Source: an uncultured Muribaculaceae bacterium (lineage in GTDB: Bacteria > Bacteroidota > Bacteroidia > Bacteroidales > Muribaculaceae). Taken from it: a DNA stretch of 64,000 nt. Shown in pieces: positions 8,707 through 17,832 of this stretch (position 1 is its first letter; every line of letters starts with the position of its first letter). The stretch spans positions 1 to 64,000 of the forward strand of contig CAJGDJ010000001.1 in assembly GCA_904502025.1 (NCBI GenBank). Direction: 5' to 3'. The notes under the pieces were generated by a model. It saw only the letters and a program-made list of their open reading frames with translations, made no database searches and had not been told where the DNA came from. A program made the position numbers and the translations under genes.

Positions 8707-9165
8707 TTAAGAGGGTTGATTGGTTGAGGCTTGTTGAGCCACAGGAGTTGCCGAGGAGGGCGCCGGTTTTGTGGCAAGCACCATTTTGAGGTTGTTTTGG
8801 GCTGCGAGATTGAGAATCTCAATCACTTTGCCGTATGGAACCTCTTCGTCGGCATATAGGGCGATGAAACTTTCGGGAGCTTGCACCTGCATTGTTACAA
8901 GGTATGTAACCAGGTTGTTAATATGAATAGCTTGAGGTTCTTCTTTGTCGTGCGACACAAATAGTTGTAACTCTTTGTCGAGATACACTCGTGTGCCAGG
9001 TTTGATTGCTGTTTGTTCCGAGCTTTGAGGAAGGTTTACTTCAAGGGCAGTGGGGAACACAAAGGTTGAAGTAACCATAAAAAAGACGAGCAAAAGGAAG
9101 ATAACATCGGTCATTGATGCCATCGAGAATGTCGCCGATATTTCGTGTTGACGTTTTAGTGCCAT
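8707..9165 (-). CDS. exbD: ExbD/TolR family biopolymer transport protein
   Basis: 152 residues. A short cytoplasmic N-terminus (MALKRQHEISATFSMASMTD) leads into a single membrane span (VIFLLLVFFMVTSTFVF) containing the conserved Asp of the family (MASMTDVIFLLLVFFM), which carries protons. A periplasmic domain follows (IALYADEEVPYGKVIEILNLAAQ). The tail is rich in Ala, Ser and Pro. Lies between exbB and tonB. Confidence 0.92.
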   Translation of the reverse strand: MALKRQHEISATFSMASMTDVIFLLLVFFMVTSTFVFPTALEVNLPQSSEQTAIKPGTRVYLDKELQLFVSHDKEEPQAIHINNLVTYLVTMQVQAPESFIALYADEEVPYGKVIEILNLAAQNNLKMVLATKPAPSSATPVAQQASTNQPS

Positions 9166-9170
9166 GACGA

Positions 9171-9917
9171 TTACTTGTTAGGCTCGTTGATAAGATCCAT
9201 AAATTCCATTGTGCGTGCTTCGAGTTGATTCATCACTTTGTTGATGCGAGCCACAATGTAGTTATAAGCAAACAGAGCTATAATGCCTACTACAAGACCG
9301 GCAACGGTTGTAACCAGTGCAGTATAAATACCACCGGCAAAGTCGCCGATAGAAGCAGCGTTGCCTGAATTGGCAATGCTATAAAAAGCATCTACCATGC
9401 CGATTACTGTTCCCAAGAAACCGAGCATAGGAGCACCGGCAGCTGTGGTTGCAAGCCAAGGCAACCCTTTGCCAAGGTTGGCGATTTCGATGTTTCCGGT
9501 ATTTTCAATAGCTACGAGAATATCATTGGCAGGGCGTCCTATACGTGTAAGACCTTTTGCAATTAGTCGGGCTGCAGGTGAGTCTTGTTTTTTACAAAGA
9601 TTTTGAGCACTTTCAATCTCTCCGTCGGCAACATAATCTTTGATGCGTTTCATAAACGAGGGGTCGTATTGACTTGCTTTATGAATAACTATGGCACGTT
9701 CGATAAACACGTAGATTGCTAAAATAGAGAGCAATGCAAGTGGAATCATAATAAAACCACCTTCAAGGCATAAGTCCCAAATAGAAAGGCTTGTTGATGT
9801 GGTGGTTGCAACTTCGTGTGCCGGTTCTGTTACTGTCGAAGTCATTGTATCGGTAATAGTTGCCACGGTGTCGGCAACGGTTGTGATTGTTGCTGGTATT
9901 GAATTTAGAAGAATCAT
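9171..9917 (-). CDS. exbB: ExbB/TolQ/MotA family proton channel
   Basis: 248 residues. Three membrane spans are visible: about 56-74 (GFIMIPLALLSILAIYVFIERA), about 158-178 (TTAAGAPMLGFLGTVIGMVDAFY) and about 198-218 (YTALVTTVAGLVVGIIALFAYNYI). The conserved GLLGTVxGMxxAF-type motif is present as GFLGTVIGMVDAFY. Works with ExbD to energise TonB in the inner membrane. pdxJ ends 32 bases upstream, so transcription may start before pdxJ. Confidence 0.93.
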   Translation of the reverse strand: MILLNSIPATITTVADTVATITDTMTSTVTEPAHEVATTTSTSLSIWDLCLEGGFIMIPLALLSILAIYVFIERAIVIHKASQYDPSFMKRIKDYVADGEIESAQNLCKKQDSPAARLIAKGLTRIGRPANDILVAIENTGNIEIANLGKGLPWLATTAAGAPMLGFLGTVIGMVDAFYSIANSGNAASIGDFAGGIYTALVTTVAGLVVGIIALFAYNYIVARINKVMNQLEARTMEFMDLINEPNK

Positions 9918-9949
9918 AATTGTTTTGAGGTAAATTATTGGTTAGTAGG

Positions 9950-10663
9950 TTATTTAAGACATTTTTTGTATTGGGCAATAGTTTCTTTCAACCCCAAATA
10001 TAGAGCATCAGAAATCAATGAATGACCAATTGACACTTCATTGAGGTAGGGTACGTGAGCGTGGAAATATTCAAGATTTTCGAGGCTGAGATCGTGTCCG
10101 GCATTTACACCGAGTCCGGCTTTGTGGGCTGCTTGACTTGCCAATGTGTAAGGCTCAACTGCAGTTGCCGGATTTGAAGCATAGTTGTCAGCGTAAGGTT
10201 TGGTAAATAATTCTATGCGATCGGCACCGGTTTTTGCTGCCAATTTGATGTTTTCAATGTCAGTGTCAACAAATATTGATGTTCTTATTCCGGCATCGCG
10301 AAGTGTATCGACAATGGTTGTTAAAAATTCCATATTATCTGCCACATTCCAACCAGCCGACGATGTTAGAGCATCAGGAGCATCGGGAACAAGTGTTACC
10401 TGTTCAGGTTTCACTTTGAGCACGAGGTCTATAAATTCGGGCGAGGGGTAACCTTCGATATTAAACTCGGTTTTAACAAGAGGACGGAGCTTAAACACAT
10501 CGTCATATTTGATGTGTCGCTCGTCGGGACGAGGGTGTACAGTGATGCCGTCAGCTCCAAAAATTTCACAATCCACAGCCACTTGTTGCACATTGGGTTG
10601 ATTCTCTCCACGAGCATTACGTAATGTGGCAATTTTGTTGATATTTACACTTAAATTTGTCAT
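9950..10663 (-). CDS. pdxJ: pyridoxine 5'-phosphate synthase
   Basis: 237 residues, the usual length for PdxJ. It condenses 1-deoxy-xylulose 5-phosphate with 3-amino-2-oxopropyl phosphate to make pyridoxine 5'-phosphate in the cytoplasm. Family motifs are clear: [16 protein letters not shown] at the start, [16 protein letters not shown], and the C-terminal [12 protein letters not shown] and EVSIGHSLI segments. With pdxB at 13020-14036 this shows the DXP-dependent vitamin B6 route. Divergent from the small gene at 10792. Confidence 0.96.
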   Translation of the reverse strand: MTNLSVNINKIATLRNARGENQPNVQQVAVDCEIFGADGITVHPRPDERHIKYDDVFKLRPLVKTEFNIEGYPSPEFIDLVLKVKPEQVTLVPDAPDALTSSAGWNVADNMEFLTTIVDTLRDAGIRTSIFVDTDIENIKLAAKTGADRIELFTKPYADNYASNPATAVEPYTLASQAAHKAGLGVNAGHDLSLENLEYFHAHVPYLNEVSIGHSLISDALYLGLKETIAQYKKCLK

Positions 10664-10756
10664 CTTTTATCTATAAAAATCTTTTTGACGAGTTAAGTTG
10701 TTGAATAATTAACAGCGATTAAATAATTATTCGTAAATTTGTCAAGATTTAGACTA

Positions 10757-10764
10757 CAAAAATA
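10757..10764 (-). promoter_or_regulatory. pdxJ: -7 box (TATTTTTG) upstream of pdxJ
   Basis: TAnnTTTG match about 95 bases before the pdxJ start. It sits inside GACTACAAAAATAGTC, whose ends GACTA/TAGTC are inverted. Confidence 0.4.
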
Positions 10765-10791
10765 GTCAGAAATAATAAAATATCGAAAGAA

Positions 10792-11175
10792 TTGAACGCA
10801 AAAGATGATATATTAACGCAATTTGACATGCCACAAGCAGGTTTCACCGAAAATCTTGCTCGATTGTTCCCCCCGGTGGAGGATTCTTGTCGGTTGGCAA
10901 TGGTATGTAGCCGTGAGCAATATGCCGCATCGATAGTGGCTCGTGCGGTGGAAGATTGCGATGCTCATTTGCTGAATCTTAATGTTACCGACCAAACAAC
11001 ACCCGATGGCGAAATCGTTGTTGAGTTGCGTGTGGGCATTAGCAATGGCGAGAGTGTGGCTCGCAGTCTTGTTCGATATGGCTATGAAGTAGTGAAAATT
11101 AATCACGAAGCAAATGTTGATGAATCCACTATGCGTAGTCGCATTAATGAACTGTTACGCTATATAGAGTTATAA
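10792..11175 (+). CDS. small ACT-like domain protein next to nadK
   Basis: About 127 residues from TTG (10792), or 115 from the first ATG (10828). An in-frame TAG at 10750 limits the upstream start. The protein has one alpha/beta domain (SCRLAMVCSREQYAASIVARAVEDCDAHLLNLNV ... EIVVELRVGI ... VARSLVRYGYEVV) that resembles an ACT regulatory fold. In Bacteroides, as I recall, the gene between pdxJ and nadK codes for a longer CBS-pair protein with such a C-terminal domain; here only that C-terminal part would remain. Function unknown; its 3' end lies 41 bases before nadK, so probably cotranscribed. Confidence 0.6.
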   Translation: MNAKDDILTQFDMPQAGFTENLARLFPPVEDSCRLAMVCSREQYAASIVARAVEDCDAHLLNLNVTDQTTPDGEIVVELRVGISNGESVARSLVRYGYEVVKINHEANVDESTMRSRINELLRYIEL

Positions 11176-11216
11176 ATACTAAACCTCTACAAACCTGTTA
11201 AAACAAATCGACAGCA

Positions 11217-12089
11217 ATGAAAGTAGCTATTTACGGAAATATGTATCAAGAGGATTATCTGAATCAACTTTCAGATTTTCTTGATGCGTTGTCGCATTCA
11301 GGCATCAAAGTTGAAATCGAATCGAAGTTTTATAACTATTTGACACGCGTGTTGCCGTGTGAATTGCCAGTCGATGGGGTGATTGTGGGACGCGATTTTG
11401 TTGCCGATATGGCAATCAGCATAGGTGGAGATGGCACATTCCTTCGCACCGCTCGCTGGGTGGGCGAAAAACAAATACCTATACTTGGAATTAACACCGG
11501 GCATCTTGGCTATCTTGCCGATATAACTGTCGATGACTTGATTCCTGCTGTCGATGATCTTAAAAATGGCTTATATAAAATTGAAAATCGCTCATTGATA
11601 GAAGTTACAAGCACTCGTAAAGAAGCTATTGTTGATTGGAATTATGCACTCAATGAAGTGGCTATTATTAAGCAAGATACAGCTTCTATGATTGAGGTGG
11701 CTACAATGGTTAATGATGTGGAATTAGCCACATATAAAGGAGATGGATTGATTATTTCGACTCCAACAGGCAGTACCGGCTACAATCTCTCGGTGGGTGG
11801 ACCTATTGTTGAGCCTACAGCTCCAAATTGGATTATATCGCCCATTGCCGCTCATTCGTTGACCATGCGACCACTTGTAGTGAGCGACTCGCGAGAGCTT
11901 ACAATCACTACCACTTCTCGAGCCACTAATTATCGTGTGAGCCTTGATGGTCGTTCGGTTACATTGCCGGTTGGTTCTACCATAAAATTACGAAAAGCTC
12001 CATTTGTGATAAAGGTTGTGCAACGTCTGAAACACAACTTTGGAGAAACTCTTCGCAATAAATTATTGTGGGGCGTTGACAAGCGATAA
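11217..12089 (+). CDS. nadK: NAD kinase
   Basis: 290 residues. Phosphorylates NAD to NADP in the cytoplasm. Family motifs are all present: ISIGGDGTFLRTARW (the GGDG nucleotide-binding loop), GINTGHLGYLAD, ALNEVAI, TYKGDGLIISTPTGSTGYN and SVGGPIVEP. The length is normal. ATG at 11217 follows an A-rich leader with no clear Shine-Dalgarno. Followed after about 30 bases by the YgjP-like gene. Confidence 0.96.
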   Translation: MKVAIYGNMYQEDYLNQLSDFLDALSHSGIKVEIESKFYNYLTRVLPCELPVDGVIVGRDFVADMAISIGGDGTFLRTARWVGEKQIPILGINTGHLGYLADITVDDLIPAVDDLKNGLYKIENRSLIEVTSTRKEAIVDWNYALNEVAIIKQDTASMIEVATMVNDVELATYKGDGLIISTPTGSTGYNLSVGGPIVEPTAPNWIISPIAAHSLTMRPLVVSDSRELTITTTSRATNYRVSLDGRSVTLPVGSTIKLRKAPFVIKVVQRLKHNFGETLRNKLLWGVDKR

Positions 12090-12121
12090 CATCTTGATTG
12101 ATAATTAAAAGTGTAAGGGGA

Positions 12122-12832
12122 ATGGTTATATCGGGTTCGGAATTTGAATACCCCTCATTGGGAATAGTGCATCTCACTGTGCGATATAATTCACGCCACA
12201 TTTCGGCTCGTTGGCGTGAAGGAAAGGTATATCTCAATGTTCCGTATGGTGCCAATGAGGAAGAAGTCCGACAGGCTCTTGCTCAATTTGCTCCTCGACT
12301 CAAAGCCGCTCGCCCTGAAATTCTTTATTACGACGGACAAATACATCAATTTGAAGGGCTGAAAATTGTGATAAAGCGACAATCTCATTCTCCTTCGCAA
12401 ATAATTGCTCAAGCACAATTGCCTCAATCGGTAATTGAAGTGGGAAGCGAATTTGATTTTAACAATAGCGACACAGCTCGAAAAATAAGCAACATAATGT
12501 GTCGCATTGCTCAGCGATTAGCTCCAAATATATTGTTGCCACGAGCTCGTGAGTTAGCTCATTCGATTAAAAAATCTCCTGTGGGGTGGACTATCTCAAA
12601 TGGTCATCGTGTTCTGGGTCGATGCGACACAAACGGAATCATTTCACTATCATATATCTTGGTGTTTCTTCCTCAACACTTGCGTGATTATGTGATATTT
12701 CATGAGCTTGCACATCTATCAGAAATGAATCACAGCACACGATTTCATGAGCTGTGTAACCAATATTGTTCCGGTCGAGAACAGCAACTCATCGCCGACC
12801 TTCACGCCTACCACTGGCCGGTGTATCGATAA
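12122..12832 (+). CDS. YgjP-like metal-dependent hydrolase (M48/DUF45)
   Basis: About 236 residues from ATG 12122, which I prefer because AAGGGGA precedes it; a TTG at 12098 would add 8 residues. The C-terminal half has the signature of this family: the zinc helix YVIFHELAHLSEMNHSTRFHEL contains HELAH and a downstream N/H ligand region, and RVLGRCDTNGIISLSYILVFLP precedes it. These are soluble putative zinc peptidases often found beside housekeeping genes. Substrate unknown. Confidence 0.82.
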   Translation: MVISGSEFEYPSLGIVHLTVRYNSRHISARWREGKVYLNVPYGANEEEVRQALAQFAPRLKAARPEILYYDGQIHQFEGLKIVIKRQSHSPSQIIAQAQLPQSVIEVGSEFDFNNSDTARKISNIMCRIAQRLAPNILLPRARELAHSIKKSPVGWTISNGHRVLGRCDTNGIISLSYILVFLPQHLRDYVIFHELAHLSEMNHSTRFHELCNQYCSGREQQLIADLHAYHWPVYR

Positions 12833-12859
12833 ATAGCGTAAAAGTTCGTTTATTGAATT

Positions 12860-13018
12860 TTATTGGTGTCCGATAAAACATTTTCATGTGCTTCGCACTA
12901 CTTCAATGATTTAATCATATAGGGGGCTCGTAATTTACAACAAGAACTCTCAACCGCATTAAATCTGCGATTGAGACACTATTTTTATGCTTTATCGATA
13001 TTTATCGGACACCAATAA
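12860..13018. mobile_element. small inverted-repeat element (MITE-like)
   Basis: The ends ATTGGTGTCCGATAAA (12862-12877) and TTTATCGGACACCAAT (13001-13016) are perfect 16-bp inverted repeats, extended to 18 by TT/AA. The 155-bp interior has no open reading frame and includes CATGTGCTTCGCACTACTTC and a GGGGGCT box that recur, inverted, at 37230-37330. No clear target duplication is seen. The right end stops two bases before the pdxB stop codon. The family of the mobilising transposase is unknown. Confidence 0.72.
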
Positions 13019-13019
13019 T

Positions 13020-14036
13020 TTAATCTATTTCAACAACTTCGTTGCGATAGTTATAGTTGTTGCGGAGGGCTTCGAAGTCGAGGGGATTTGATTTGAGTGC
13101 TTGGGTGTCAATCAAGGGGTTGTAGGAGTCGGAGATTGATTGCAATGTTACATTGTTGGCTGCACCGGTAGCTATATCTTGTGCTACGTTGGGGATTGTG
13201 AGGTTAAAATGCTTTGCAAGGGCTTCGAGAGCCATTGCTGTGGCACGGATTTTCCCCTCTCGAGAATATCCGGCAATGTGGGGCGTGGCAATAATGGCTT
13301 TTCCAAGTAACGTGGGGTTGAGTTGGGGTTCTTCCTCCCAACAATCCACAATTACATTGGCAATCTTGCCGGCATCAAGAGCTTTTATCACTGCATGTGT
13401 GTCAAAAATTCCCCCCCGGGCACAGTTAATGATGATAGGTTTGCGTGCTACGTTGTTGAGGAAGTCATCAGAGCATATATGATGCGTGGCGTGTTTCCCG
13501 GTAGAAGTCAAAGGTGTGTGGAATGTAATAATATCACAGTTGTGAGCAATCTCTTCGAGTGACACAAAATTATTGGTGCATTCAACTTCGGCACGTGGAG
13601 GGTCGCACAAAAACACTTGCATGCCGAGCTTTCGCGACCATTGTTCTACTATTTTTCCCACATGTCCCACTCCTACGATGCCTATGGTGCAGTCGCAAAT
13701 GGGGCGGTTGATGACTTTAGCCAATGAAGCAAACACATATTGAGCCACAGCCGGAGCGTTACAACCCGGAGCGTTGGCTACGGTGATTCCACGACGTTGA
13801 CAATAATCGAGGTCAATGTGGTCGGTGCCTATTGTGGCTGTAGCAATAAATGAGCATTGCGAACCATCGAGCAGTGAAGCATCGCAACGTGTGCGAGTGC
13901 GACAGATTAAAGCGTCGGCATTGTGCATGGCTGCAGCATTGATTTCATCGGCTGTGAGATATTCCACATGAGCCAAATTGTCGAGAACGCCTTCGATGAA
14001 AGGAATGTTGCGTTCGATGATGATTCTTAAATCCAT
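13020..14036 (-). CDS. pdxB: 4-phosphoerythronate dehydrogenase
   Basis: 338 residues from the ATG at 14036 (an upstream TTG at 14045 is less likely). PdxB oxidises 4-phospho-D-erythronate in the second step of DXP-dependent vitamin B6 synthesis. It shows the D-2-hydroxyacid dehydrogenase pattern: GTDHIDLDYCQRRGITVANAPG, the NAD motif GIVGVGHVGKIVEQW, NCARGGIFDTHAVIKALDAG with the catalytic Arg, and the His of ATPHIAGYS. Its start overlaps the end of the upstream membrane-protein gene by 10 bases, so it is translationally coupled in the cysE-pdxB operon. Confidence 0.94.
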   Translation of the reverse strand: MDLRIIIERNIPFIEGVLDNLAHVEYLTADEINAAAMHNADALICRTRTRCDASLLDGSQCSFIATATIGTDHIDLDYCQRRGITVANAPGCNAPAVAQYVFASLAKVINRPICDCTIGIVGVGHVGKIVEQWSRKLGMQVFLCDPPRAEVECTNNFVSLEEIAHNCDIITFHTPLTSTGKHATHHICSDDFLNNVARKPIIINCARGGIFDTHAVIKALDAGKIANVIVDCWEEEPQLNPTLLGKAIIATPHIAGYSREGKIRATAMALEALAKHFNLTIPNVAQDIATGAANNVTLQSISDSYNPLIDTQALKSNPLDFEALRNNYNYRNEVVEID

Positions 14037-15007
14037 ACACCCCAAATGTATAAGCCGAGGTAAACCACAAATATAGCGATGATGCCTATGTAGCTTCGAC
14101 GAGCTTCATAGATAGTGAATAAGTGTCCGAGTTGCAATGCTGTACAGCAGTTGAGCATCGGCACGTAGATGATATAGTTAGTATAATCAGCCATGATGAG
14201 CAAAATAGAGGTTAATGCCAATATAGCAAAAACGCCATTATATGCCCGAGTTTTGGCATTGTAGCTAATGATATTTACGATGTTTGCCAACCATGATCCT
14301 ATACACACAAATATAGATAAGCCAATCGCAATCAACATTTGGAGCACTTCATGTATTGAGAGTTGCTCGTAAATGCCGATGAATTGAGGAAATACAATGC
14401 TATGAACGTCTAAAATGCCAAAACCAAACAATATCCAAGGAGGTGTGATTATTCCGAGTGCCGTAGCAATAGCTATTCGCAAATCAAAGATTCGCATTTG
14501 CATGCACCCCAACACAAAAACAGGAATATAAAAAATAAATGCGTATTGGAAGAATGAGCTAAACGACAATATACTAAATATAAGAAATATAGCGTAGGGG
14601 TTTTGGCCATTGTAGGTTGAAAATAATATGAATGAGCATAAAAGCATCACTACACACAACATGGTGCCACCATATAGTTGTCCCATGATGTCGGTAATGG
14701 GCATTTGCAAGATTAAGAACAATCCGGCAAACAAAATTGTGGGGCTGCGAAGAACGTTAAATGTTTTGTTAATGTAAATCATCAACAATGCAATCAAGAA
14801 GTTGAGAAAAATATTGACCGACAACGACAATCTTCCCGGCTCAATCCATTGATTAATCGGCGTTAATCCCAGACCCTTATTGTCTAAAATAGGAGTAACC
14901 TTGCCCCATGATGAGGCAAGGTATGTGGTTAACATCACGATGAGAGAAAACGCTATTAACGCATATCGCGAGTGAAGAAAACGAGATATGTCTCTTTCCC
15001 CTATCAT
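14027..15007 (-). CDS. polytopic membrane protein of unknown function
   Basis: 326 residues with about 9 hydrophobic spans over its whole length (for example YALIAFSLIVMLTTYLAS near residue 16, IFLNFLIALLMIYI near 66, GIIAIFVVYLGLYIWGVWI at the end). No catalytic motif is visible. It lies 12 bases after purD and overlaps pdxB, so it is carried in the purine/vitamin B6 operon, although nothing in the sequence links it to either pathway. Confidence 0.7.
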   Translation of the reverse strand: MIGERDISRFLHSRYALIAFSLIVMLTTYLASSWGKVTPILDNKGLGLTPINQWIEPGRLSLSVNIFLNFLIALLMIYINKTFNVLRSPTILFAGLFLILQMPITDIMGQLYGGTMLCVVMLLCSFILFSTYNGQNPYAIFLIFSILSFSSFFQYAFIFYIPVFVLGCMQMRIFDLRIAIATALGIITPPWILFGFGILDVHSIVFPQFIGIYEQLSIHEVLQMLIAIGLSIFVCIGSWLANIVNIISYNAKTRAYNGVFAILALTSILLIMADYTNYIIYVPMLNCCTALQLGHLFTIYEARRSYIGIIAIFVVYLGLYIWGVWI

Positions 15008-15019
15008 TAATAAATGATA

Positions 15020-16297
15020 TTATTTCATGAGGTCTTTGCCAATATCGCGACGGAAGTATTTCCCTTCAAATTCAACCTTTTCGATTGATGCGTAGCTGTT
15101 GGCAAGAGCTTCGGCTATGCTGTTTCCGTAGGAACTTACTGAAATCACACGCCCACCCGAAGTTACTAATCGACCATCTTTGTCAATTTTGGTTCCGGCA
15201 TGAAAAAGAATGCTATTGGTAACATTTTCGCAACCGGTAATAACTTTCCCTTTTGCATATTCGCCCGGATAGCCACCCGAAACAATCATTACGGTTACTG
15301 CAGTACGTGGGTCTTCTTTCAATTCAATATCGCCAAGGTTGCCTTGTGCAGCGGCTTTCATCAATGCAACGAGGTCGCTGTCGATGCGAAGCATTACTGC
15401 TTCTGTTTCGGGGTCGCCCATACGTACGTTGTATTCGATAACCATAGGTTCGCCACCTACGTTGATAAGACCGAGGAAGATGAAGCCACGATATGTGATA
15501 TTTTCATTGATAAGTCCGTTGATAGTAGGCTCAATGATGCGAGTGCGTACCTTTTCCATAAACACCTCATCGGCAAATGGAACAGGACTTACAGCTCCCA
15601 TACCACCGGTGTTTAGTCCGGTGTCTCCTTCGCCAATACGTTTGTAATCTTTTGCTACAGGCAACACGCGATAGCCTCCATTACCGTCGTTTAATACAAA
15701 TACCGAACATTCGATGCCCGAAAGGAACTCTTCAATAACAACTGTTGCCGATGATGCACCAAACATGCCCGAGAGCATCTCTTTCAATGAAGCCTTTGCT
15801 TCTTCGATAGTAGGAAGGATCAACACACCTTTACCGGCAGCTAATCCGTCGGCTTTTAGTACGTAGGGTGCTTGAAGTTGTTCGAGGAAAGCGTATCCAT
15901 CTTCGATATTGTCGGCAGTGAAACTTTGATAGCGAGCAGTGGGAATGTTGTTTTTTACCATGAATTGCTTCGCAAAGTCTTTACTTCCTTCGAGGGCGGC
16001 TCCGGCTTTTGAGGGTCCTACAACGAGAATGTTTTTACCTTCAAAATAGTCGTATATGCCGGCTACTAATGGATCTTCATTCCCAACAACTATCATGTCG
16101 ATGGCATTTTCGCCTACCCATTTTTCGATAGCAGGGAAATCAAGTGGAGAAAGGGCAATGTTTTCACCGTATGTACCAGTACCTCCATTTCCGGGGGCAA
16201 TATATAACTTGTTGAGAAGTGGACTTTGGCTCATTTTCCAAGCGAGAGCCGATTCGCGACCTCCCGAGCCAAGGAGCAAAATATTGATTTTTTCCAT
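15020..16297 (-). CDS. purD: phosphoribosylamine-glycine ligase
   Basis: 425 residues, the usual GARS length. Ligates glycine to phosphoribosylamine with ATP in purine synthesis. Motifs: [18 protein letters not shown] at the N-terminus, ATP-grasp segments [16 protein letters not shown] and VVIEEFLSG, and metal-binding [16 protein letters not shown]. Stop lies 12 bases before the membrane-protein start; upstream RNA methyltransferase ends 32 bases before its ATG. Confidence 0.97.
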   Translation of the reverse strand: MEKINILLLGSGGRESALAWKMSQSPLLNKLYIAPGNGGTGTYGENIALSPLDFPAIEKWVGENAIDMIVVGNEDPLVAGIYDYFEGKNILVVGPSKAGAALEGSKDFAKQFMVKNNIPTARYQSFTADNIEDGYAFLEQLQAPYVLKADGLAAGKGVLILPTIEEAKASLKEMLSGMFGASSATVVIEEFLSGIECSVFVLNDGNGGYRVLPVAKDYKRIGEGDTGLNTGGMGAVSPVPFADEVFMEKVRTRIIEPTINGLINENITYRGFIFLGLINVGGEPMVIEYNVRMGDPETEAVMLRIDSDLVALMKAAAQGNLGDIELKEDPRTAVTVMIVSGGYPGEYAKGKVITGCENVTNSILFHAGTKIDKDGRLVTSGGRVISVSSYGNSIAEALANSYASIEKVEFEGKYFRRDIGKDLMK

Positions 16298-16329
16298 ATT
16301 GTTATTGTTTTTATTGTCGAGAATTTAGG

Positions 16330-17832
16330 TTAATCTTCTTGAATGGGTTTGTCGTTACGTTTCCAACCACGTTTCACCATATTTGGGATTGAAGGGGTTT
16401 TGCCTATGATTGATTTCAATGCATGCTCGTTGCGACGAATTGCCAATGGATTCTCTGATTGTTCATCGGTTTTGCCTCGTCGAGGAGATGTTTTGTCAAA
16501 TCGACGGGTTTTAGGAGCATATTTTTCCTCAAGAGCTGAAGGACGACTTCCTTTGCCACGAGAGTCTTTACCCCCCATGCCCTGTTTGCGAGCTTGAGCT
16601 TTCCACTCTTTATCACTCAATCGGCGTGGCATATCTTTTGCTTTTTCCAATGATTTTCCATCTTTGATTTTTCCGCCACTTTTGCGAAATGATGCGTAAT
16701 CGCCGTCAAACACCACATATTCACGTAATTCACATTCGAGTGAGCCGTTGAGAATAGGTGTTTTAGACGATGGAGTAAGCCCTATTTTGTGGAAATATTC
16801 ATCGCGATAACCAATAATCCAAGCCGAACCCTTAAACACATGTTTGAGCTTTGAACCGATAGTTGAGTATAACCCTTCCATATCATGTGCACTGATGCGT
16901 TCTCCGTAAGGTGGATTAGTGATAACCATGCAGTTTTCGGGAGCATCGTCCCATTGTGATATGGGTTTGACTTGCAAGTCGATATATTTTGCCACACCTG
17001 CACCTTTCACATTTTCCATTGCGATTGACACGGCTTTAGGTGAAATGTCGCAGCCATAGATTTTGTATTCAAATTCACGTTCATCGCTTTCGTCATTGTA
17101 GAGTGAGTCAAACAATTCGGCATCAAAATCGTTCCATTGCTCAAATGCGAAACTTTTGCGATAAATACCCGGATTGATGTTGGCAGCAATAAGAGCAGCC
17201 TCAACGAGGAATGTACCTGAACCACACATAGGGTCAACCAATGGACATTGTCCGTTCCAGCCACTTTTGAGAATGATGCCGGCAGCAAGAACTTCATTGA
17301 TGGGAGCCTCGGTTTGTGCCACACGATAACCTCGCTTATGGAGCGATTCGCCCGATGAGTCGAGTGAGAGTGTTATGCGGTCGCCTGAGATATGAACGTT
17401 GATAATAACATCGGCATCTTGAAGACGCACGCCGGGACGCTTATCGGCTCCGTATTTATCTTTGAAAAAGTCAACGATAGCATCTTTCACTCGATAGGTT
17501 ACAAATCGAGAGTGGGTAAATTCTTTTGAGTTTACTACCGCGTCGATAGAGAAAGTTTTGTCGAGCGACAAAACTTGTGTCCAATCAAATTCTTTTACCA
17601 TGTCGTAAAGGCTATCGGCATCAGTGGCAATAAACTTATATATTGGTTTTAGAATACGTAACGCTGTGCGACAACACAAGTTGGCACGATACATCATTTC
17701 GAGGTCTCCCTCAAACGACACCATTCGACGTCCCACCTCTACGTTATCGGCTCCGAGGTTGGTTAATTCTTTTGCAAGCACATCTTCCAACCCTTGGAAG
17801 GTCTTTGCAACCATTTCAAATTTTTCTTTCAT
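16330..17832 (-). CDS. THUMP-domain RNA N2-guanine methyltransferase (RlmL/YpsC type)
   Basis: 500 residues from the ATG at 17832 (longer reading frames upstream run into cysE). N-terminal ferredoxin-like/THUMP region (MVAKTFQGLEDVLAKELTNLGADNVE ...), then a methyltransferase with the substrate-side motif LVDPMCGSGTFLVEAALIA and the catalytic MVITNPPYGERI (NPPY) typical of 23S rRNA m2G enzymes. It corresponds to the N-terminal half of E. coli RlmL. The last 110 residues are a Lys/Arg-rich tail that could bind rRNA. Its ATG overlaps the TGA of cysE (TGATG), suggesting coupled translation. Confidence 0.88.
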   Translation of the reverse strand: MKEKFEMVAKTFQGLEDVLAKELTNLGADNVEVGRRMVSFEGDLEMMYRANLCCRTALRILKPIYKFIATDADSLYDMVKEFDWTQVLSLDKTFSIDAVVNSKEFTHSRFVTYRVKDAIVDFFKDKYGADKRPGVRLQDADVIINVHISGDRITLSLDSSGESLHKRGYRVAQTEAPINEVLAAGIILKSGWNGQCPLVDPMCGSGTFLVEAALIAANINPGIYRKSFAFEQWNDFDAELFDSLYNDESDEREFEYKIYGCDISPKAVSIAMENVKGAGVAKYIDLQVKPISQWDDAPENCMVITNPPYGERISAHDMEGLYSTIGSKLKHVFKGSAWIIGYRDEYFHKIGLTPSSKTPILNGSLECELREYVVFDGDYASFRKSGGKIKDGKSLEKAKDMPRRLSDKEWKAQARKQGMGGKDSRGKGSRPSALEEKYAPKTRRFDKTSPRRGKTDEQSENPLAIRRNEHALKSIIGKTPSIPNMVKRGWKRNDKPIQED

